Positions 6,159 through 11,294 of a stretch of 11,294 nt of DNA are shown here, in pieces (position 1 is the first letter of the stretch; every line of letters starts with the position of its first letter). This stretch comes from DATLGD01 sp035540755. GTDB taxonomy: Bacteria; Actinomycetota; Actinomycetes; Mycobacteriales; SCTD01. Made by a program: the position numbers and the translations under genes. Under the pieces are notes generated by a model. The model was not told the DNA's origin. It worked only from the letters and a program-made list of their open reading frames with translations, and made no database searches. The DNA lies in NCBI GenBank assembly GCA_035540755.1, contig DATLGD010000067.1:1-11294 (forward strand), read 5' to 3'.

Positions 6159-7880
6159 TCAGCGGCGGGCGTTCGCCCACTTCCGGATCGTCTCGATCCG
6201 GTCCTGCACCTGCTGAGCCGTCGCGACGGCGGTCGGCGGGCCGCCACACTCCTTGCGCAGCTGCGCGTGGACAGCGCCGTGGGGCGTGCCGGTGCGGTGG
6301 TGCCAGGCACCGACCAGGCCGTTGAGCTCCTTGCGCAGGCCCTGCAGCACCTCGAACGCCGACTTCTCCCGCACCGCGGGCGGTGGCGGCGCCTGCTTCA
6401 CCTGCTCGGACTGCCGCCTGGCGAGCAGCGCCCGCACCTGCTCGGGCTCGAGCAGCCCCGGCAGGCCCAGGTACTCCATCTCGTCGTCGCTGCCCACGCC
6501 GGCGCCGGTGCCGTACTCGCCGCCGTCGTAGATGACCCGGTCGAGCTGCGCGCTCGCCGACAGGGCGGTGAACGCCGGCTCCTCCTCGCCGGGCTCGTCC
6601 TGCTCCCGGTTCGCGGCCGCGACCAGCTCGTCGGCGAGGAACTGCTCCTTCTGCGGTCCGTCGAGGGCGTGGTCGCGCGACTTCTCGACCTCGGCGGCGA
6701 GCTGCATCAGCGTCGGCACCGACGGCAGGAACACCGACGCCGTCTCCCCCGGGCGGCGGGCCCGGACGAAGCGGCCGATGGCCTGCGCGAAGTACAGCGG
6801 CGTCTGCACCGAGGTGGCGTACACGCCGACGGCCAGCCGCGGGATGTCGACGCCCTCCGAGACCATCCGCACGGCGACCAGCCAGCGCTCGCCGGACTCG
6901 TCGAAGTCCGCGAGCCGCTTGGACGCCGTGGGGTCGTCGGAGAGGATGACCACCGGCGCCGAGCCGGTGATGCGCTGCAGCAGCACGGCGTAGGCCTTCG
7001 CGGCCTTGTGGTCGGAGGCGATGACCATCCCGCCGGCGTCGGGCATGCCGCCGGCCCGCACCTGCGACAGCCGGCGGTCGGCGGCCTGCAGGACGGCGGG
7101 CATCCAGTCGCCGCCCGGGTCGAGAGCTGTGCGCCAGGCCGCCGCCGCCTGGTCGGCGGTGAGCGGCTCGCCGAGGGTGGCCGTGACCTCCTCCCCGGCG
7201 CGCGTGCGCCAGGTGGTGGTGCCGCTGTAGGCGAGGAACAGCACCGGCCGGACGACGCCGTCGCGCAGCGCCTCGGTGTAGCCGTAGGAGGAGTCGGACG
7301 CGCTGCGGGTGACGCCGTCGGCGCCCTTCTCGTAGCGCACGAACGGGATCGCGGCGGTGTCGCTGCGAAAGGGCGTCCCGGTCAGGCACAGCCGCCGGGC
7401 AGCCGGCTCGAACGCCTCACGGACGGCGTCGCCCCACGACAGCGCGTCGCCGGCGTGGTGCACCTCGTCGAGGATCACCAGCGTGCGGCGGCGGTTGGTG
7501 CGCGCACGGTGCAGCGCCGGAGACGCGGCGACCTGCGCGTAGGTGACGACGACGCCGCGGAAGTCGGCGCTGTGCGAGCCCATCGCGTTGCGGAACGTCG
7601 GGTCGAGCGGGATGCCGACCCGAGCCGCCGCGAGAGCCCACTGCGTCTTGAGGTGCTCGGTGGGCGCGACGACGGTGACGGCCTGCACCCGCCCCGACGT
7701 CAGCAGCTCGCTGGCGACGCGCAGGGCGAACGTCGTCTTTCCGGCGCCGGGGGTCGCGACGGCGGTGAAGTCCTGCGGGTCGGAGCGCAGGTAGGACACG
7801 AGCGCAGCCCGCTGCCACGCTCGCAGGGGGGCTGCGGGGGCTGCGGGGGTCTCGGATCGTGCGGCGTGCTCAGCGGTCAC
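6159..7880 (-). CDS. Superfamily 2 DEAD/DEAH-type helicase
   Basis: This 573-residue ATP-dependent nucleic-acid translocase or helicase resembles the ResIII/type III restriction helicase group. Motifs on the minus strand: LRAWQ (19-23) at the Q-motif position; Walker A ATPGAGKTT (42-50, Lys48); APTEHLKTQW (72-81); Walker B/motif II DEVHH (138-142); motif III TGTPFR (167-172); motif V SEGVDIPRL (near 341); and motif VI QAIGRFVRARR (about 365-375) with arginine fingers. After the two RecA domains comes an acidic linker rich in Glu, Asp and Gly. A basic, partly helical tail follows (EVLQGLRKELNGLVGAWHHRTG and a final RIETIRKWANARR) that may bind nucleic acid. GTG 7880 is chosen because the frame upstream encodes low-complexity, intergenic-like sequence, although its ribosome site (GAGAG) is weak. 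TATGGT at 7988-7983 could be a -10 box. No methylase, nuclease or specificity gene is nearby, so a restriction role is not supported. Confidence 0.9.
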   Translation of the reverse strand: MTAEHAARSETPAAPAAPLRAWQRAALVSYLRSDPQDFTAVATPGAGKTTFALRVASELLTSGRVQAVTVVAPTEHLKTQWALAAARVGIPLDPTFRNAMGSHSADFRGVVVTYAQVAASPALHRARTNRRRTLVILDEVHHAGDALSWGDAVREAFEPAARRLCLTGTPFRSDTAAIPFVRYEKGADGVTRSASDSSYGYTEALRDGVVRPVLFLAYSGTTTWRTRAGEEVTATLGEPLTADQAAAAWRTALDPGGDWMPAVLQAADRRLSQVRAGGMPDAGGMVIASDHKAAKAYAVLLQRITGSAPVVILSDDPTASKRLADFDESGERWLVAVRMVSEGVDIPRLAVGVYATSVQTPLYFAQAIGRFVRARRPGETASVFLPSVPTLMQLAAEVEKSRDHALDGPQKEQFLADELVAAANREQDEPGEEEPAFTALSASAQLDRVIYDGGEYGTGAGVGSDDEMEYLGLPGLLEPEQVRALLARRQSEQVKQAPPPPAVREKSAFEVLQGLRKELNGLVGAWHHRTGTPHGAVHAQLRKECGGPPTAVATAQQVQDRIETIRKWANARR

Positions 7881-8043
7881 GGAGGCTCTCGGTGCGGGGG
7901 CGAGGAGGGCAGGCCACGGCCCGGCACACCCCCGACCGCGGCCGAGCGGGTGCCGGGAGGACGGTCCGCGGCGAGGTCCTCGACCATAGGCGAGCGCGGC
8001 GCCGGGCGGGTGGGAGGACACGCCGCGCCGGCCGGCGGGCAGG

Positions 8044-8787
8044 ATGACGACCGTGAACGGGCCCGACGACCTCCGCCGCGCCGTCGCCGAGCACGGCTGG
8101 GTGCTGGTGACCGAGCCGGCCGGCCGCGGCCGCCCTGCGGTCGCGTCCACGGTCGGGCTGACCGAGAACGGCACCCCCGAGCTGGTGGTCCTCGGCCTGC
8201 CCGAGGACGTCGGCGGTGCCCTCCTGCACGAGGTCGTGGAGCGCCACCTCGCCGGCTTCGACGACGGTGACGGCGTGCCCCTGCCGGACCTGCTCGACGG
8301 CGCGCCACCGACCCTGCTTCCCGTCCACGGACCGGTCGCCGGCCTGCCGGCCTGCGAGCTGTACGGCGCCCGCGTGCGCCTGCGGCAGCTGGTCTGGCCG
8401 GACGACGAGGGCCGGCTGCCCTGGCACCCCGGCTTCGCCCATCCGGACCTGCAGCCGCTGCTCGCGGAGCCGCCGCCGGCCCCGGTGACCGTCGCCGAGG
8501 CAGGTCAGGAGTGGCCGCTGCCGGACGATCCGCACACCGCGGTGCTGACCAGCGCCCGGGTCGCCCGCGGCGACGCGCCGGTGCTGCTCGTGGAGTGCCT
8601 CGACGACGGCGAGCTCCGCTTCCTCGACGGCGTCTCGGACTTCGAGCCGTCCCGCGCCGTCCTCGAGTGCCTGCACGACGCGCTGGAGCGCGACCGCACG
8701 CTCGTCGACGCCGTGCGCGTCCTCCAGCCCGGGCAGGTCGCCGAGCGGGACGAGCTGGGCGCGCCCTGGCAGGTCGAGGACTGGTGA
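8044..8787 (+). CDS. DUF4262 domain protein with an extra C-terminal domain
   Basis: Residues 10 to about 142 match the DUF4262 pattern: AEHGWVLV, then a STVGLTENGTPELVVLGLP strand-loop (35-53), a middle region, then LRQLVWPDDEGRLPWHPGF (113-131) and LQPLL. The function of DUF4262 is unknown. Members are cytosolic and often found near toxin or accessory genes. The second part (about 155-247) is different: WPLPDDPHTAVLTSARV, VLLVECLDDGELRFLDGV, a helix (SRAVLECLHDALERD) and a closing aromatic VEDW. The pattern resembles a small alpha/beta domain often seen in stand-alone immunity-like or DUF2185-like proteins, but I cannot confirm that. There are no membrane segments. ATG 8044 is used. GTG 8053 is a serious alternative because AGGA at 8041-8044 lies eight bases upstream of it. 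The stop codon is one base from that of the convergent DUF3097 gene. Confidence 0.8.
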   Translation: MTTVNGPDDLRRAVAEHGWVLVTEPAGRGRPAVASTVGLTENGTPELVVLGLPEDVGGALLHEVVERHLAGFDDGDGVPLPDLLDGAPPTLLPVHGPVAGLPACELYGARVRLRQLVWPDDEGRLPWHPGFAHPDLQPLLAEPPPAPVTVAEAGQEWPLPDDPHTAVLTSARVARGDAPVLLVECLDDGELRFLDGVSDFEPSRAVLECLHDALERDRTLVDAVRVLQPGQVAERDELGAPWQVEDW

Positions 8788-8788
8788 G

Positions 8789-9604
8789 TCAGTCGGTCGG
8801 GTCGGCGACGAAGTCGATCAGCATCTCGACCGACCGCAGCAGCGGCACCTCGAGGTCGGCGTAGGAGTCGACGGCCGCGAGCACCCGCTTCCACCCCTCC
8901 CACGGCTCGCCCCAGCCGAGCGCCGCGCACACGCCCTCCTTCCACGGCCGGCCCCGCGGCACGACCGGCCAGGCCGCGATGCCCACCGACGCCGGCTTCA
9001 CCGCCTGCCACACGTCGACGAAGGGGTGGCCGGTGACGAGCACGTGCGGGTCGCGCACCTGGGCGACGGTGCGGCTCTCCTTGCTGCCCTCGACCAGGTG
9101 GTCGACGAGCACCCCGAGCCGCCGCCCGCGCCCCGGCCGGAAGGAGCGCACCAGCGCCGGCAGGTCGTCGACGCCGTCCAGCGGCTCGACGACGACGCCT
9201 TCGATGCGCAGGTCGTCGCCCCACACCCGCTCGACCAGCTCGGCGTCGTGCTTGCCCTCGACCCAGATCCGGCTGCCCCGCGCGACCCGGGCCCGCACCC
9301 CGGCCAGCGCCACCGAGCCGGAGGCCGTCCGTGTTGGCCCGGACGGCCCGGCGGTCACCGGCCGGACGAGCGTGACCGGCGCGCCGTCGACCAGGAACCC
9401 GGCCTGGGTGAGCGGGAAGACGCGCACCTTCCCGTGCCGGTCCTCGAGGCTCACCCGCTCCTTGTCGCACTCGACGACGGCTCCGCAGAAGCCGGTGGCG
9501 ACCTCCTCGACCACGAGGCCGCGCTCCGCGGGCCGGTCGGGCACCACCCGCTTCGGCCGACGCGGGTCGGCGAGGACGTCGTCGCTGTAGTGCCGGCTGC
9601 GCAT
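8789..9604 (-). CDS. DUF3097 family protein, Toprim-like
   Basis: This 271-residue cytosolic protein belongs to an actinobacterial family without an assigned function. The N-terminal third (RHYSDDVLADPRRPKRVVP, then short beta strands such as GAVVECDKERVSLEDRHGK) looks like a small beta-barrel domain. The centre carries the family signature SRIWVEGKHDAELVERVWG (111-129), then EGVVVEPLDGVDDL (135-148) and RLGVLVDHLVEGSKE (162-176). The EGKHDA and LVDHL segments resemble the conserved Glu and Asp motifs of Toprim folds (primases, topoisomerases, RNase M5), suggesting metal-dependent phosphoester chemistry. This is inference. GHPFVDVWQAVKP and WPVVPRGRPWKEGVC follow. ATG 9604 is the family-like start. 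No ribosome site precedes it, but TACCGT lies eight bases upstream, so a leaderless message is plausible. It converges on the DUF4262 gene with a one-base gap. Confidence 0.88.
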   Translation of the reverse strand: MRSRHYSDDVLADPRRPKRVVPDRPAERGLVVEEVATGFCGAVVECDKERVSLEDRHGKVRVFPLTQAGFLVDGAPVTLVRPVTAGPSGPTRTASGSVALAGVRARVARGSRIWVEGKHDAELVERVWGDDLRIEGVVVEPLDGVDDLPALVRSFRPGRGRRLGVLVDHLVEGSKESRTVAQVRDPHVLVTGHPFVDVWQAVKPASVGIAAWPVVPRGRPWKEGVCAALGWGEPWEGWKRVLAAVDSYADLEVPLLRSVEMLIDFVADPTD

Positions 9605-9612
9605 GGACGGCG

Positions 9613-9618
9613 ACGGTA
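9613..9618 (-). promoter_or_regulatory. Possible -10 box for a leaderless DUF3097 message
   Basis: TACCGT (minus strand, TANNNT pattern) ends eight bases before the ATG at 9604, and no ribosome site lies between. This is close to the spacing of leaderless actinobacterial promoters. No -35 element is evident. Confidence 0.3.
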
Positions 9619-9685
9619 GGCGGGCCTGAGCGGGAGCGGGGGGCGCCTCGCCGACGGGGCAGCCGGCAGCCCACCAGAGGCGCTC

Positions 9686-9705
9686 CCGGCGGAACAGGCC
9701 GCCGG
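9686..9705. other. GC-rich hairpin in the divergent intergenic region
   Basis: CCGGCGG and CCGCCGG form a perfect seven-base stem around the loop AACAGG. No T-run follows on either side. A larger, alternative inverted repeat, CGGGAGCG (9631-9638) and CGCTCCCG (9681-9688), overlaps its left arm. It could limit transcription reaching the DUF222 promoter or be a leftover of an insertion. No role can be fixed from sequence. Confidence 0.4.
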
Positions 9706-9739
9706 CGACGGAGTTGCTGCAAGACAACGGCTTTGAGGG

Positions 9740-9768
9740 TTTACAGAGGCGCTGCCGGGGAGTACTGT
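9740..9768 (+). promoter_or_regulatory. Sigma70-type promoter of the DUF222/HNH gene
   Basis: TTTACA (9740-9745, one mismatch to TTGACA) and TACTGT (9763-9768, TANNNT pattern) are separated by exactly 17 bases. This is the best promoter pair I found in the window. It predicts a transcript start near 9775, inside the LexA box that begins two bases after the -10 element. Confidence 0.7.
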
Positions 9769-9769
9769 A

Positions 9770-9785
9770 TCGAACAGGTGTTCGA
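9770..9785. promoter_or_regulatory. LexA (SOS) box
   Basis: TCGAAC-AGGT-GTTCGA is a perfect match to the actinobacterial/mycobacterial LexA operator, with both half-sites fully palindromic. It overlaps the predicted transcription start of the DUF222/HNH gene, so bound LexA should block initiation and DNA damage should induce the gene. 13E12-type genes of Mycobacterium tuberculosis are known to carry SOS boxes of this kind. Confidence 0.85.
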
Positions 9786-9801
9786 GCGTGGAGGTGGCGG
9801 G

Positions 9802-11294
9802 GTGGGGGCAGCGACGTCGTTGTTCCTGCCGCTGGAGGACCTGGTGGAGGCCGACGGCCTGGCCGGTCAGGCGCAGGCCGCCGATGATGTTGACGTCCTG
9901 CCGGGCTTCCGGAACTACCCGGATCCGTTCGCCGGGCCGGCGGTCGATCCGTTGCTGCTGGAAGACGGCGGCTCGGAGCTGGCGGCGGCCTGGCAGCAGG
10001 TGTTCGAGCACGACCGGCAGGCCACCGTGCTGCACGTGCAGCGCTGCCGGGCGGTCGCCCGCGGCTACGTGCTGGCCCGGCAGGCCGGGTGCGACCGGCA
10101 CGACGCGGTCGCTGAGCTGATGGGCACGCTGTCGGTCAGCCGCCCGGCGGCCGAGGCGGTGCTGGACGACGCGCTGCTGCTGGTCGCGCACCCGACCAGC
10201 GCCGTCGCGGCCGGCGCCGGCCGGTTCGGGCTGCCGCACCTGAAGGCCCTGCTGCGGGTGCTGGACGGACTGAACCCGGACGTCGCCGACGCCGTCGAGC
10301 GGCAGATGCTGCCCAGGATGCCGGGGCGGCCGCCGGCCTCGATCACCGAGATGGCTCGCCGGATCGCGTTGCGGCTGGACCCGGCCGGCGCCGCCGAGCG
10401 CCGCCGCGAGGCCGCGCGCACGCGCCGGATGAACCTGCGCGACGCCGGGGACGGGATGGTCGAGCTGACCTTGCTGATGCGGGCCGAGCAGGGCCTGGCG
10501 ATCCTGCACCGGGCGGAGAGGGAGACCCTGGCCGACGACGGCTCCGGCCGCACCCGCGACCAGCGCCGGCTGGACTGGACCGTCGACACCCTGCTGGCCG
10601 ACCCTGGCCCGGCCGGGCAGAACGGCGACAGCGACCGGGCGTGCGCACAGGATGCGGACGACGGTCCGGTCCCCGCCCCTGCGCCCCGGTCGCCGGCGGC
10701 CGGGTCAGCCGACCCGGCCCCGGGCAGCGCGCTTGTGCTGGACGGCCGCCGGCGGCGGCCGGCGCAGATCGTCGTGCACATGCCGGTCAGCACCGCCCTC
10801 GGTCTGGACGACGAGCCGTGCGACCTGGCCGAGATCGGCCCGGTCGACGCCGCCCTGGGCCGCCAGCTGCTGGCGACCGCCGAGCTGCGCAAGGCCTGCG
10901 TCGACGCGGTCACCGGACAGGTCCTGCACGTCGAAGACACCGTCGTGCGCCCGGTCGCCGACCGCGGCCGCATCCGGCAGCTGCGCCGGCACGGCCTGAC
11001 CGGTGAGCAGGCACTGGCCCAGGCCCAGGCCGAAGCGGTCCGCGCCGCCCTGCTCGACATGGTCCACACCCCCTCGGTCGCGCCGGTCCAGGCCGAACCG
11101 CAGTACCGACCCTCGGCCGGGCTGTCCCGGCTGGTCAAGACCCGCCAGCCCCGCTGCGACTTCCTGACCTGCCGCTGCCCGTCCCGCACCTGCGACGACG
11201 AGCACACCCGCCCCTGGCCGCACGGGCCGACCCGCGCCGACAACCTCGCGCCCCGCAGCCGCTGGTGCCACCAACGCAAGCAGAACGGCTGGAC
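9802..11294 (+). CDS. DUF222 (13E12 repeat family) protein with C-terminal HNH nuclease domain, cut by window end
   Basis: At least 497 residues are visible and the frame is open to the window edge. The DUF222 domain covers about residues 60-280: a helix with RCRAVARGYVLARQAG, the helix-turn-like SVSRPAAEAVLDDALLL, LKALLRVLDGLNPDVADAVE, then MLPRM, LDPAGAAERRREAAR and DGMVELTLLMRAEQGLAIL. A Pro/Ala-rich linker (about 290-320) and a second helical region follow. The C-terminal HNH-type region has Cys452, Cys457, Cys459 and Cys464 around CDDEHTRPWPHGPTRADNL, with His468 at the metal/general-base position, and ends RWCHQRKQNGW. Such proteins are thought to be DNA endonucleases of uncertain purpose and are often multicopy. 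GTG 9802 is chosen because GGAGG (9790-9794) lies seven bases upstream. GTG 9778 lies inside the LexA box and would need an almost leaderless transcript. The last residues and stop are outside the window. Confidence 0.88.
   Translation, partial: MGAATSLFLPLEDLVEADGLAGQAQAADDVDVLPGFRNYPDPFAGPAVDPLLLEDGGSELAAAWQQVFEHDRQATVLHVQRCRAVARGYVLARQAGCDRHDAVAELMGTLSVSRPAAEAVLDDALLLVAHPTSAVAAGAGRFGLPHLKALLRVLDGLNPDVADAVERQMLPRMPGRPPASITEMARRIALRLDPAGAAERRREAARTRRMNLRDAGDGMVELTLLMRAEQGLAILHRAERETLADDGSGRTRDQRRLDWTVDTLLADPGPAGQNGDSDRACAQDADDGPVPAPAPRSPAAGSADPAPGSALVLDGRRRRPAQIVVHMPVSTALGLDDEPCDLAEIGPVDAALGRQLLATAELRKACVDAVTGQVLHVEDTVVRPVADRGRIRQLRRHGLTGEQALAQAQAEAVRAALLDMVHTPSVAPVQAEPQYRPSAGLSRLVKTRQPRCDFLTCRCPSRTCDDEHTRPWPHGPTRADNLAPRSRWCHQRKQNGW

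Noticed and set aside
7881..8174. N-terminal extension of the helicase up to 8174
   Set aside because: The extra sequence is low-complexity, has no motif and would overlap the start of the divergent DUF4262 gene. GTG 7880 places the Q-motif region at a normal distance.
6267..8270. 667-codon plus-strand frame across the helicase
   Set aside because: It is an antisense shadow caused by high GC: composition is Arg/Gly/Leu-rich and no domain is recognisable, while the minus strand has all SF2 motifs.
6159..9604. A restriction or phage-defence island built on the helicase, DUF4262 and DUF3097
   Set aside because: The genes are on alternating strands, there is no shared operon, and no methylase, nuclease partner or toxin-antitoxin pair is visible. 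The arrangement looks like ordinary actinobacterial gene order.
9605..9727. Longer N-terminus of DUF3097 from 9727
   Set aside because: The added residues are not family-like. RHYSDDVLADPRR right after ATG 9604 is the usual beginning.
1..11294. CRISPR arrays, tRNA or rRNA genes
   Set aside because: No regularly spaced repeats, no cloverleaf with a T-loop GTTCGANNC in a suitable stem (the GTTCGA at 9780 belongs to the LexA box), and no rRNA-like sequence were seen.

Overview
The window comes from a very GC-rich actinobacterial chromosome. Third codon positions are almost all G or C, GTG starts are common, and several families present (DUF3097, DUF222/13E12 HNH proteins, the short AceE-like E1) are typical of Actinomycetota. 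A perfect mycobacterial-type LexA box (TCGAAC-N4-GTTCGA) agrees. The gene style fits Geodermatophilaceae or relatives, but that is an impression and not a proof.

Layout from left to right. (1) 187-2505 (+): a complete homodimeric-type, thiamine-diphosphate-dependent pyruvate dehydrogenase E1-like protein with no E2/E3 beside it. (2) 2517-3783 (-): an IS110-family transposase broken by one frameshift. It ends 11 bases after the E1 stop codon, so one end of the insertion sequence must lie in that gap. (3) 3784-4034: the leader of the insertion sequence (where IS110 elements carry their bridge RNA) running into the kptA leader. (4) 4035-4595 (+): kptA, an RNA 2'-phosphotransferase, overlapping tail to tail with (5) 4570-5046 (-), a small lipoprotein, and (6) 5058-5867 (-), a SpoU/TrmH RNA 2'-O-methyltransferase that probably shares an operon with the lipoprotein. 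(7) 5940-6152 (+): a two-helix membrane miniprotein. (8) 6159-7880 (-): an SF2 DEAD/DEAH-type helicase. (9) 8044-8787 (+): a DUF4262 protein. (10) 8789-9604 (-): a DUF3097 protein with Toprim-like motifs. (11) 9802-end (+): a DUF222/HNH endonuclease-like protein, cut by the window edge, behind a near-consensus promoter with a perfect SOS box at its expected transcription start.

From 4035 onward the gene order alternates between strands. Three convergent pairs have almost no space between stop codons (26-base overlap, 6-base gap, 1-base gap), and no terminator is visible between them. Most genes look like chromosomal accessory or housekeeping genes and do not form one pathway. Two share an RNA-modification theme: KptA acts on RNA 2'-phosphates and the SpoU enzyme on ribose 2'-hydroxyls. 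The clearest regulatory signal is the SOS-controlled promoter of the DUF222/HNH gene. I did not see a convincing new multi-gene system. The points most worth following are the SOS-controlled HNH gene, the decayed IS110 with its candidate bridge-RNA leader, and KptA in a bacterium with no obvious substrate.
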